In this document: positions 22,266-33,300 of the stretch, piece by piece | How the letters are laid out: every line of letters starts with the position of its first letter | How positions within the stretch are numbered: the first letter of the stretch is position 1 | NCBI RefSeq assembly: GCF_026745355.1 | Contig: NC_079202.1 | Location: 34,499,707 to 34,563,706, forward strand | DNA length: 64,000 nucleotides | Reading direction: 5' to 3' | DNA from: Beta vulgaris subsp. vulgaris | Lineage: Eukaryota; Streptophyta; Magnoliopsida; Caryophyllales; Amaranthaceae | Translations under genes and position numbers: made by a program | The notes under the pieces: generated by a model | The model's input: only the letters and a program-made list of their open reading frames with translations | What the model was told of the DNA's origin: nothing | Database searches by the model: none

Positions 22266-22455
22266 ATATTGCTGCGGTTTCGGCCGAAAACCGCAGCAAT
22301 ATGATGTCATCGAGAAAATTTCTAAAAAAATTGACTATTTGACCAAATATGTTGCTGCGGTTTTTGACAAAAACCGCAGCAATATATTAAAATAAAATTT
22401 AAAAAAAATATTTTAATATATTGCTGCGGTTTTTAAAGAAAACCGCAGCAATATT
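22266..22455. repeat. Left hairpin array of the second CACTA element
   Basis: Three inverted repeats at about 22266-22302, 22348-22386 and 22418-22455. Each has an ATTGCTGCGGTTTT-type arm, a loop of a few bases, and its complement AAAACCGCAGCAAT. They are probably transposase-binding subterminal repeats. Confidence 0.9.
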
Positions 22456-23430
22456 ATTAAAAAAATATATAAAAGGGTGAATTAGCTCGCTTAGGGTTTT
22501 ATTTCTCTTTTCCCTGCAAATCCCACGCCTCTTCTCTCAACTCCTCTCACTCCACGCCTCTCTCAACTCCTTCTCTCACTCCACGCCTCTCTCAACTCCT
22601 TCTCTTCCTCTCACCCTTTAGATCTCACGCCTCTTTCCTCTCACTCCTCTCATCATCCCCTCAAAAATCGCTGGCTCGTTCGTTGCTTCTCATCCTCTCA
22701 CCCTTTCGCCGGCTCGTTCATTGTTCTTCGAGATCTTCGTTGTTTCTTCGAGATCTTCGTTGTTTCTTCGAGATCTTTGTTGTTCTTCGCGCACTTTTCG
22801 CCGGCTGGAGCGTCGCCTCTCATCAAGACCGCCGGCTCGTTCTATTCTTCGCCATTTTCGGTGATTCATTTCTCGCGCAAACTCTCACTCTCTTTGTTCG
22901 TGGTCGTAGATCAGATTCTCTCTAAGATAATCGCAAGTCGAAGAAGGCCACAAGTTGAAGCAGCCTCGGTCATTCCAGAAAGGCGGCAGTGGCCTGCAAC
23001 AGATCGCTTTTAGGATTTTTTTAATTTTTTTTTTTTTCAGATTTGTATGTTTGTAGATTATTTTGTTTTATGATTTTTCTTTGTTTTTTAATATATTTTT
23101 TGTTTGTAGATCTGTTAGTAAACTGTTTGTTTTCTTTTTTTTGTTCGTTTTGTGAGATTTGTTCATCTGTTCCTAAATTTTTTATTGTAGGATTTTTTTT
23201 ATATTATTTTCTTTTTAGATCTGTTGATTTATTTTTTATATATTTTGTTTTTATTATAATTTTTGTAATTAGTCATTAAGTTGTAATTAGTTTTCTTATG
23301 TTTATATATTAATGAGATTTTATGTCATTTTATCTTTAGTTTGTCTTTAGTGGATATGTTAGTTGCATGGTTTTAATTTTTCAAATATATTTGTGAAATG
23401 ACAAAAAAAAAAAAAAAATTTGTACCAGGT

Positions 23431-23572
23431 CATATTGCTGCGGTTTTGGCTAAAAACCGCAGCAATATACTGACCTTTCCTGATAAAAAATTATAATATT
23501 GCTGCGGTTTTGCCTAAAAAACCGCAGCAATATTGGTATATATTGTTGCGGTTTAAAACCGCAGCAATATAA
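23431..23572. repeat. Right hairpin array of the second CACTA element
   Basis: Inverted repeats at about 23431-23469, 23494-23534 and 23540-23572 have the same GCTGCGGTTTT stem as the left array. A degenerate TATTGCTGCG...CGCAGCAATA pair follows at 23580-23628. Confidence 0.88.
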
Positions 23573-25906
23573 TTAATACCTATTGCTGCGCCCTTAATTG
23601 CTGCGCGCCCCAATCCGCAGCAATAGGGCACTTTTTAACCGCAGCAAGTAGCATTCATTCTACTAGTGATCTCACATTTGAGAATTTTTGGGTCCGCTGT
23701 ACATGTACCTATTGCTCCGCCCCAACGTACTAAAATGGGTCCACAAAGAAGGATGGGAATATATGTTGGATTTGAATCTCCATCAATTATCAAATATCTT
23801 AGAGCCAACAACTGGTGATTATTTACGGCTGATTTCCGACTGTCATTTTAATGAGTCGTATTCCATCCTTAGGGGAGAGAAAGTGGACCCACAAAATATA
23901 AAATCGGAAATTACATGGAACGCATCGCAAATGTCGTTTCTGGACCCGAGAACAAATTCATGTGAACAAGAAGTCAAGAAAATTGTTCATCTGCAAAGTA
24001 TTACAAACCAATTGCCAGATGCATTCACAGATCTAAGAAAGTGACAAAGTCACATGTACCTGCTGCGAATGCTCCGGAACGGATTGAAATTCCTAATGAC
24101 AATAAGGCATTGAAAATGAGTCAATAGCACGTCGAAAACGTGGCAGACCCACCCGGTTCTAAAGATTAAAACCGAGAAAAATGAAAAGGCAAGGGGAGAC
24201 AACGAACAAATTAATATAAATCCCCCAACGGAGCATGATGAAAACAAAAATGAAGACAAACAGGTTCCAGAAGAAAAGGAACATGAAACATAGACAACAA
24301 TGAAACTTCAATTAATTATGTTTCTACAAAGAGACAATGGAATCGAAAAGATGTTGTCTTGAATGAAATTTTTGCTTACTCGATAGCGGTTGAAATGACA
24401 TACGATGAAAATGATATAGAACCAAATAGTTGATGAATGTCGCCGCAGAAAAGATTGGCCAAAATGGAAAGAAGCAATTCAAGCAGAATTGAAATCACTT
24501 GAAAAACGTGAAGTATTCGGTCAAATAACCCAAATACCAAAAGGTGTAAAACCAGTTGGGTACAAATGGGTATTTGTGAGAAAACGAAATGAGAAAAATG
24601 AGGTTACTAGATATAAGGCAAGATTAGTAGCCCAAGGCTTCTCGCAAATGCCAGGGATTTATTATGATGAGACATATTCTCCAGTAGTCGATGCAACTAC
24701 ACTAAGATTTCTGGTAAGTTTATCAGTTTCGAAAAAGATTGCAAATGAGATTGATGGATATAGTGACCGCATATTTGTATGGCTCACTTGACACAGATAT
24801 TTACATGAGAGTTCCTGAGGACTAAAACTACCAGAAAATCATGCCCAAAGAGATGTTTTCAATAAAATTGAAAAAATCACTCTATGGGTTAAAACAGTCT
24901 GGAAGAATGTGGTATAATCGTCTTAGTAATACCTATTGAAAGAAGGATTCAAAAATAATCAAATCAGTCCCTGTGTTTTCATTAAGCGATCTAAATCAGG
25001 ATTCGCATCATTGTTGTATATGTCGATGATTTGAACATTATCGGAACTCCTAGAGAACTTGAAGCGACTGCAAATACTTGATGAAAGAATTTGAGATGAA
25101 AGATCTCGGGAAGACAAAATTTTGCCTTGGCCTGCAAATGAAACATTTAAGAAATGAATTTTTTGTCCATCAATCAAATTATACAGAAAAAATTCTGAAA
25201 TGTTTTTCATGGACAAACCCCACCAATAAGTTCTCCAATGATAGTGCGTTTAATAAGAAAGATGATCCATTCAGACCACGAGAAGAAAACGAAGAATTCT
25301 TGGTCCTGAAGTACCATATCTAAGTGCAATTGGTGCTTAATGTACTTGGCTAACAATACTCGACCTGACATAGCTTTTTCAGTAAACTTGTTAGCTAGAT
25401 ATAGCAATGCACCAACAAAGAGATATTAGAGTGGAGTCAGACACTTATTACGTTATCTTCGAGGAATACAAGATCTCGGATTATTCTATCAGTCGAGACC
25501 AAATGCGTCACTCATTGGATATGCAGACCTATCAGACCCACAAAAGGCTAAGTCTCAATCCGGATATGTATTCACTTATGGAGGTACTGCAATATCTTGG
25601 AAATCTACAAAGCAGACTTTGACGGCCACATCATCAAATCATGCAGAATTAATTGCTCTTTATGAAGCTGGAAGGGAATGTGTATGGCTAAGGTCAATGA
25701 TCAAGAATATCCAAGAAGAATGTGGGATGGAAACAATAACAACAAATCCAACTATCATCTACGAAGATAATACTGCATGCATCACCCAAGTAAGCGAAGG
25801 GTACATCAAAGGAGACAGAACTAAACATTTATCACAAAAGCTCTTCTTCACTCATGACCTCCAAAAGGAAGGGACGATCAACATCCGACAAATCCAATCA
25901 TGTGAG

Positions 25907-26440
25907 TAGGGGTGTAAGTTATTTGGTTAAAAACCGAAAACCAAACCAAACCAAACCAAATTAGTAATTTGGTTTGGTTTTTTTTGAAATTCGGTTTGGT
26001 TTGGATTCAAAAAAATTATTTTTTCGGTTTTTCGGTTTGGATTGGTTTTGGTTTTGGAAAACCGAAAAAACCGAATTATTGTCTATTATTTTTTTGTGTT
26101 TCTTTTTTTTTAATATTAATTACGAAAATACAAAAATATTGTCACTTAAAATACAAATTATCAGAAAGTTTGGTTTAAATTCGGTTTGGTTTTTATCTTG
26201 GTTTGATTTAATTTCATTTCGGTTTGGTTTGGATTTTGGAATATGAAAAAAATTGGTTTGTTTTGGTTTGGATTTTGAAAGATAAAAAAATCCGGTTTGG
26301 TTTGGTTTTTGGTTTCATATTTTGGTTTGGTTTGGTTTGGATTGAGTCGAATTTCGGTTTGGAAATTTCAAAACCGAATTTATTTCGGTTTGGTTTGGTT
26401 TTGACCTAAAACCAAACCAAAAACCGAACTTACACTCCTA
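25907..26440. mobile_element. hAT-type MITE rich in GGTTT repeats, TSD CATGTGAG
   Basis: The ends TAGGGGTGTAAGTT and AACTTACACTCCTA are inverted repeats, flanked by an exact 8-bp duplication CATGTGAG (25899-25906 and 26441-26448), the hAT hallmark. The interior is mostly GGTTTGGTTT and AAACCAAACC runs that would fold back on each other. It interrupts copia RNase H. The ORFs through it are low complexity. Confidence 0.92.
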
Positions 26441-26544
26441 CATGTGAGAATCTTGCAGATTTATTCACCAAATCCCTTCCGGCAAAGAAATTTGAAGAAT
26501 TAGTCCGAAAAATTGGAATGCGTCATCTTCGTGATGTATGCTAA

Positions 26545-26778
26545 ATTCAGGGGGAGTATTATATGCGCTGCACTCTTTTTCCCTCCGATCAGGTTTTTAT
26601 CCCACCGGGTTTTTCCTGACAAGGTTTTTAATGAGGCAGTTGATTTTAAGCATATAAAGGATACATAATAGTTGTACTCTTTCCCTAGTTATAGATTTTT
26701 CCCACAGGATTTCTCCTAACAAAGATTCTTAATGAGACAACGTCTATTATGACTTATAAGTGGACATTCAAGGGGGAG
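26545..26778 (+). other. Copia 3' untranslated region and polypurine tract
   Basis: Non-coding. It ends with CAAGGGGGAG directly before the 3' LTR, which serves as the plus-strand primer tract. An earlier CAGGGGGAG lies just after the pol stop at about 26549. Confidence 0.75.
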
Positions 26779-27040
26779 TGTTGAGAAACAGTGGAATGAA
26801 CAATTCCACCGTTTACCTATGTGTGAAGTCCACTGTTCACATATGTGTGAAGTCCATATTTCCTGCGTGCATTCAATGCATGTCAGGTAATTTTCTTCCG
26901 TGTTGAAAACTTTACGATTGTGCACAGTAGAAAACTTTGCTTATAAATACATCGATGTAAGAAATCAGTTACACAACAATACGAATAACAATACTCTCTT
27001 ATATATTTACATAACTTCTCTCTCTATATTTCTCACAACA
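26779..27040 (+). repeat. 3' LTR of the copia element
   Basis: 262 bp, TG...CA, matching 4174-4438 with about six substitutions and two small indels. It is followed by AAAAC. Confidence 0.95.
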
Positions 27041-27121
27041 AAAACCACTTTCTTTGGTTTCCTGTTTTTAGTTTTAAAAAAAAAAACTGAAAACAAAAAA
27101 AAATAACGAATGGACCAGTAG

Positions 27122-27354
27122 TTTCCAATTTTCAGAATTGGTATAATTACTATTACTATATCAAGTTTAAATTTATAATACTAATTATATCATATGATTC
27201 TAAAAATCATAAAAACCAAAAGCTAAAAACTGGCCGTGGTACCCAACGAGCCTGAGTGATTCAGTGTTACTTCTCTGCTCGGTATCCGTTTTGCCCTTTT
27301 GACTCGGATCTGATGCATTAATCAGAGCAGGATAAACTGAAAGGAAAAAACTGC
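27122..27354 (+). promoter_or_regulatory. SOL1: Short upstream region and 5' leader of SOL1
   Basis: Only 233 bases separate the transposon complex from the SOL1 start codon. The first half (to about 27255) is AT-rich, and GGTACCCAACGAGCC (27238-27252) looks like another MITE end. The second half contains no in-frame coding and would be leader. No clear TATA box is seen, so promoter elements may lie in transposon sequence or have been displaced to beyond 4 kb of the window. Confidence 0.4.
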
Positions 27355-30300
27355 ATGAACAAAAAAATGAATCTCCTTTCTTTTTGCCCACTTTCATTAA
27401 TTCTTATTACTATTTTTTGTTTGATCAATCCTGCCTTTTCCAGAGGCGGGGAATACACCTTTGATATCCCAGGTGATGGATCCCTCTCTTTTCGTAATTA
27501 TTCATCTTCCCTCCTTTTTTTTTTTATAACTTTTTATTTTTATTTTTATTGTGCATCTGTTTTAATAAAATTGCTCTTAGTTTAAATTTGTGAACTCAGC
27601 AATTGTATAACTTATGATTAACATGAACTCAGTTTCTGGGTTTGTAAAAAGGATGCTTTGTTTTCTATTTGTTTGTAATGAATTGGGTTTCAAATTTTTT
27701 TTGTCTTAATTAGTTATAAATGATTTCTTATGACGGTTTATGAATTATGTTAGCCGACTCCAAATCATTTTGGGACTAGGCTTTGTTGTTGCTGATGCAG
27801 TTCTTGTTGTTTTTGTGTTGTTATGAACTTGGTTTCAATTTTAATTTTCTTTTAATTATGAATTGATTTTGATTGATCAGGTAGGCGCTTGTTGGATGAT
27901 TACCCCGATAAGCCCAGGTATCTATTTGAAGTTTTAAAGATCTTCTATTCTTCTCCTATGTCAGTTCATTATACTTGCTTTTTTATGGTTTCCAACTTAT
28001 AAAATTGACTATTAACATCCTCAATTAGGAAATATAAAAAAGTTCTGAATGTTACTGTATAATGTATATGATAAAAATACACAATTTTGACGAATTTACC
28101 AAGATCCCACATGATGATTATACACAATTTGGTGTAAATATTAATCAAAGTTCCTAAATTTTGACTGCCCAAAAGGAGATGGTGCATCTAATATAAAACG
28201 GAAAACTATTATTTTATGATACAGCATTACATTTTAAGATAATAAGGAAAATTATTTCTGCTAAGCTGTTAGCCTTTTTTTTTTTTTTTTTTGAATGAAT
28301 TCCTGGACTATTAGCTACTAAAGGAGGGGAACTTGTTCATGCAGCATTGATTTAACTCGGGGATACATGAGTAATGCTGATTTAGAAAATGCTATTATGG
28401 CATTTGGTGAAAGGTGCAGTAACATTTCACGGGTATACAGGTGATTGATCTGGCTTCTGTTACACTTCTATTAATTTCTTCATCATATCTTGTATTAGGA
28501 TTGAAAACTCAAATTATGTTAACTTTGTTTATGACTTTAAGTAAAAACTCTCATTTAATGAGAAAATAGAAAAGGATTTTATGAACAGAAAATTTTCACT
28601 TAACATTTTACGCCAAGTTGATTCTGCTGACTCAAAGTTTGTTCTCTCCTTGAGGGATTTTTGTAATTGTTGCTCAGTATTGGAAGGAGTGTCAATGGAT
28701 TTCCTCTGGTAATATTCTCTCTTAAACTGGTTCTTTCTGTTGTGTATATTTAGCATTTACTAATGTCTGGTTGGTCTGGTGACATGCAGTGGGTGATAGA
28801 GATATCTGATAATCCAGGCAGGGAAGAGCCTGAACCTGCATTTAAGGTGAGTTATTGGTGATTATAAAGAGCTTCTGAATAATAGTTAGCCTTCTGGCCT
28901 GTGCAGTCATATGAAAATATCTTCAATAGCATGGAAGATTAGTCAGAGGGAATCAACTGAACTATGACATGGCTTGCAGGAGTGGGGTTGTTGCATTGGT
29001 TATCATCTTGTCCATGTTGTGTGTCTTAAATCTGGGGTTACTGATTTAGTTGTAACGTGATGTTATATGGATATGTACCCAAGCTGATGGTGTGTATCAT
29101 TGGTGCAGTTCATTGGAAATGTTCATGGAGATGAACCTGTTGGGCGTGAGCTTCTGATACGTCTTGCAAACTGGCTCTGTGATAACCATGTGACGGATCC
29201 ACTGGTATTTCTCCTTACATTCTGGGGTAGGCATTTATTCAAAGTGCCATTTTTACCATCTATTTAGCAGTGTGTTTTTTACTAACATGTTTTTATTTGC
29301 ATTTTGCAATAATATTCTTAAGATTAAAAGCTCAGTTCAAGATAAAGATATTGTAGAAGTAGAGTATAAATCTTTTTTCTAAAGAAAGTTAATTCAGGAT
29401 ATCACACTTCTCTTGTCCACTTCCCTTCCATTAGAAAATTTCTCATTCATCCCAAAGATCATCTTGGTTTCCCTCTATTTTTCTAAGATCATGGCTTATT
29501 CTCTCAAGAGCTGATCGAAAGTGGACGCCTAAATAGAAAAGGTGGGGATACTGGCTTAGATAAGAGAAGGGATTAAGGGTGCATTACCCATTCTGTACAC
29601 GTATGCAAGGAGGAAGAAGAATAAAGGGACTAAGGGTAATGAAGTCATTAAATCAAGCTAGTACAAGCAGCAGCTTGGTTGTGAAGGAGTAGAAGAATAT
29701 GTTGTAGCCATAATAGAATTGGGTAGTGGAGGAATACCTTAGTTGTCAGTAGATAGAGAGAAAGTAATGCTGAGTCTTGTAATAAATAGGAGCTGGAGTC
29801 AGTAGAGAATCATCTAGAAATTGAGTGAATAAAAGGAAAGGCTGGGAGATCCCTTACCCCTTGAATTGTAAGGATTGTATTGTGAGACTTGCTTACAATT
29901 ACTATCCTGCTTGTATGCCTATTTCTCTTGTATTTCTTTGTTATCTGTTAGCTAGGTTACGTGTCAGAGCCGAAGATTCCGGCGAGTGAAATCATGGTGA
30001 CAAGTAATACTCGGCGTATTGAACAACTGGAGCTAAGTATCGCGGAGCTGCCTGCGTCCATGACGGCAAGGGCAGTGGGAACGTTGCAGCAAATGTTATA
30101 CCCTCAAATCGCCAACAGCCTGGAAAAGGCCACCCACCAACTCGGGGCGGAGATGGCGAAAATTCGGGGAAGATCGGGGGAAGGACGTGGTGATGCAGGG
30201 TAGAGGGGCATTGGATCGGCGTCACTTGGAGGAAAGAGGAGATTTGGGATGGCGAGGAAATCGGGGTCGGAATTTCGGAGATGCGTCGGAGGACGAGGAG

Positions 30301-33300
30301 GAAGAAGGGTTTGGTGGTGTATTTGAAGGAGGAAGTAACTGGAGGGCGAAGAAGCTGGATCTACCTATCTTCACGGGTCACAACCCGGATGGGTGGATCC
30401 TTTGCGCTGAGGGATCTTCATCTTCTACCACCTTAGCCCGGAGGAACAAGTGGATGATGTGGTGGTTTCCCTCGATGGTGATGCGCTCCTTGGTACCAGT
30501 GGGAAGATCGCCGTCGACCCATTTTAAGGTTGTCGGAGATGAAGGCGATGCTTCTCCGACAGTTTCGCGACACCGCTATGAGGGCGTTGCATGAACACTG
30601 GCTGAGCCACCAACAAACCGAGGAGTGGGAGAATATAGGCGTCGTTTCATTGAACTTCTAGCACCCTTGGAGGGAATTCTAGAATCAGTGGCCCAGACCA
30701 GTTTACTAGTAGGCTGAAAGATGAGATTAAGAATGAGATGCGGTTGATTGGGCCCAAGTCCTAGGATCACGCCATGGAGTCAGCTGTCAAGATTGAGTCT
30801 AAGTTGAATTATGGGCCTAAAAAGAAGTAGGACTCTAGGGGTCAATCTTCTTATTCTGGGTCGGCCCACAACCCTCAAATTACTTAGCTAAATCCCACTA
30901 TTCTTACCCCAACCAAACCCACCCAACTAGTTTCTGCAACTCATGAGCTCCATCCACAAAATACCAGCACTCTTCCAGCTCTTCATCCAAACCCACAACC
31001 CAGATTCCAATGGCCAAACCTTTTTGGCGAGATACGAAGGCTGAGCGAGCAGGAGCTCCAATACAAACGAGAGAGGGGCCTCTGTTTCGTTGTGATGAGA
31101 AGTGGGTGGTGGGCCATAATTGTTGCAAGAAGGAGCTTAGCATCTTGGTAGGCCAGGAGGATGGGGAAGTTGAATATGGTTCGCTGGAGGATTTATCGCA
31201 CTTGGACTCACCCATTAGCCCAAGCTCGGAACCACCACAATCGGAGATTTTGCTGAATTTTGTCATGGGCCTTTCAAGCCCGAAAATGTTGAAGATGGCG
31301 GGTACTATTAACGGGCAATTCGTGATTGTGATGGTGGACCTGGGGCCACCCACGACTTTATTTCTACTGAAACGGTGCAAAGGCTACACCTACCCATATC
31401 CCACTCTAAAACCTTTGGGGTTTCGTTGGGCAAAGGAATGGAGTTGTTTGGCGAGGTCAGTGTAAGGAGGTGCCCTTGGTGATTCAGGGAGTTGAAGTCT
31501 TGGAGGATTATTTACCCTTACCTTTGGGTCACTCAGATTTAATACTTGGTATACAATGGCTAGAAAAACTGCCAACATGGTTACGAATTGGAAGACCCAA
31601 ACTCTTCAATTCCTGTGACTTTACGGGGTGATCCGGCTTTGTGTAGGGCTGGCATATCCTTCAAAGCCATTTTACGAACATTGAAGCAGGAGGGCGGTGG
31701 ATATTTGGTTGAATTAAACCATCTGAAAGGAGCAGTAGAGGAAATCCAGGAGCCAGGTTCCATAGTGCTTGCAGCCTTTACTCACGGCTTATAATCGGGT
31801 ATTTCATTTACCCCATGGCCTTCCACCTCTCCGGGGACATGAACACTCTATAACCCTGAAACATAGCACCAGTCCAGTTAGTGTATGGCCATATAGGTAC
31901 CCACAATATCATAAAGAGAAATTGAAAAATTAATTCATGACATGTTAGGGGCTGCTATAAATTCAAGCATCAGATAGTGATTTTTGTAGTCCTGTTTTGG
32001 TGGTGAAAAAGAAAGATGCTTCTTGGCGTTTTTGTGTTGATTACAGGGCATTGAACAATGTTACAGTTCCAGATAAATACCCCACACTCATGAGGGGAAC
32101 TTTGAGTTCCATGTCATGCCGTTTGGTCTCACAAACGCGCCGGCAATGTTTCAAGCCCTTATGAACGAAGTTTTCCGCCCATATTTAAGGAAGTTTGTGT
32201 TGGTGTTTTTCTATGACGTTTTGATCTATAGTCGGGATATGGAGCAACATGTGAAATTGGATGTGGTGCTAGGGTTGCTTGCTGCCAACCAGCTTTTTGC
32301 AAATAGAAAAAAGTGCGAAGTTTGGTAAAACGGAAATGGCTTATTTAGGCCACATGATCTCTCTTAAAGGCGTAGCTATGGATGAGTCTAAAGTGAAGGC
32401 TATGTTGGATTGGCCTCTTCCCAAGACCTTGCGGGAGCTTCGGGGGTTCCTTGGGTTGACGGGGTATTATCGGAGATTCATCAAGGGATATGCCAACATA
32501 GCCCATCCTCTTACGCAACAACTCAAAAAGGATGCTTTTCTCTGGTGACCAGAGGCTACTGTTGCTTTCCAGAATTCACAAAAGGCTCTTACCACAGAAC
32601 CAGTGTTACGAATGCCGGACTTCACTCTGTGCTTTGTGATTGAAGACGACGCATCTGGGTTCGATATAGGAGCTGTCCTCTCCAGCAAGGCTATCCGATA
32701 ACATATTATAGCAAGACTTTGGGAGTCCGGGCTCAGTTGAAGTCCATCTATGAAAAAGAATTGATGGCCGTGGTTCTTTCTGTTCAAAAGTGGAGACATA
32801 ATCTCCTGGGTCGGCATTTTGGTATTCACTCGGATCAACAAAGTCTTAAGTATTTATTGCAACAAAGGGAACTTTCTCCGGAGTATCAAAATGGGTGGGC
32901 AAATTGTTTGGGTTTGACTTCGAGATTAAATACAAGCAGGGGGCAAGCAATAGAGCGGCGGACGCTCTTTCAAGGAAGCAAGGTGCGACGGTGGAATTTG
33001 GGGTGTTAGTAACAACTCACCAGTCACCACCCCCACTGGACTGAGTTCCAGCATGCCGTTGATACTGATACTGAGGTACAACACCTACTTACTGCAGCAG
33101 CAGGTAACCCCATTGAAAGAGCTGATGGTGGAACATGGCATCCTGAAATAAAAAGGGCGTTTGGTCATTCCTAGACACTCGACCCTGCCCTCTAGTCTGA
33201 TGAGGGAGTACCACTCTTCGCCTCTGGGTGGTCATGCTGTAGTCTTCAAGACTTGTCAACGAATTGCTGTAGAGTGGTTCTGGAGAGGTATGAAGAAAGA

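Larger units (their letters stand above)
22165..23668. mobile_element. Non-autonomous CACTA transposon with hairpin arrays, TSD ATC
   Basis: The ends CACTAGTAGAATAAATGCTA (22165) and TAGCATTCATTCTACTAGTG (ending 23668) are inverted repeats. ATC flanks both sides (22162-22164, 23669-23671), and removing the element restores the copia integrase context. Subterminal zones carry perfect or near-perfect hairpins with stem ATTGCTGCGGTTTT: three on the left (22266-22455) and at least three on the right (23431-23572), plus degenerate ones. The interior (22490-23010) is pyrimidine-rich like a plant 5' leader and includes a triplicated 21-bp unit TTCGAGATCTTCGTTGTTTC (about 22726-22785). No transposase ORF. 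Confidence 0.92.
20937..26544 (+). pseudogene. Copia pol (protease, integrase, RT, RNase H), broken and twice interrupted
   Basis: It opens at ATG 20937 and reaches the protease motif LLDSGTTHT (about 20975-21000). The pre-integrase zinc finger (LWHDRLGHPA) is near 21405-21435 and the integrase core at 21685-22170 (QGDI, RLDNAGEF, and HTQNGLAE at 21965-21990). Integrase is cut by a CACTA element (22165-23668) and resumes SHLRIFGSAVHV. RT starts near 24440 (KPVGYKWVF, RYKARLVAQGF), with the catalytic YVDD at about 25018-25030. RNase H is at 25619-25900 (SSNHAELIAL). A hAT MITE splits it at 25907-26440, after which LADLFTKSLP leads to the stop at 26542-26544. Two internal duplications and many indels shift the frame. 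Non-functional. Confidence 0.92.
4174..27040 (+). mobile_element. Ty1-copia LTR retrotransposon, heavily interrupted, TSD AAAAC
   Basis: Two near-identical 262-265 bp LTRs starting TGTTGAG and ending CTCACAACA bound the element. The target duplication AAAAC is at 4169-4173 and 27041-27045. The + strand order is 5' LTR, primer site, leader, gag, protease, integrase, reverse transcriptase, RNase H, polypurine tract, 3' LTR, which is the copia order (integrase before RT). The span of 22.9 kb comes from three later insertions: a minus-strand gypsy element with a chromovirus inside it, a CACTA element, and a hAT MITE. Subtracting these leaves roughly 7 kb. The two LTRs differ at about six positions plus two small indels by eye, so this is an older insertion than the chromovirus it contains. 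All reading frames are broken. Confidence 0.95.
4028..27116. mobile_element. MITE-like element split by the copia retrotransposon (outermost shell of the nest)
   Basis: The left end GGTCCGTTCAGTATT at 4028 matches, inverted, the right end AATAACGAATGGACC at 27116. The 5-bp word AGTAG flanks both ends (4023-4027 and 27117-27121). Without the copia insertion the element would be only about 220 bp. A 5-bp target duplication does not match the standard MITE superfamilies (hAT 8, Tourist 3, Stowaway 2), so the class is uncertain. The interior is A/T-rich and non-coding. Confidence 0.6.

Noticed and set aside
22683..23279. Three ORFs inside the second CACTA element
   Set aside because: No recognised domain; Ser/Arg and Phe-rich low-complexity translations. 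Kept only as a possible captured leader.
25969..26409. ORFs in the hAT MITE
   Set aside because: GGTTTGG repeats translate to Phe/Gly/Trp/Val runs.
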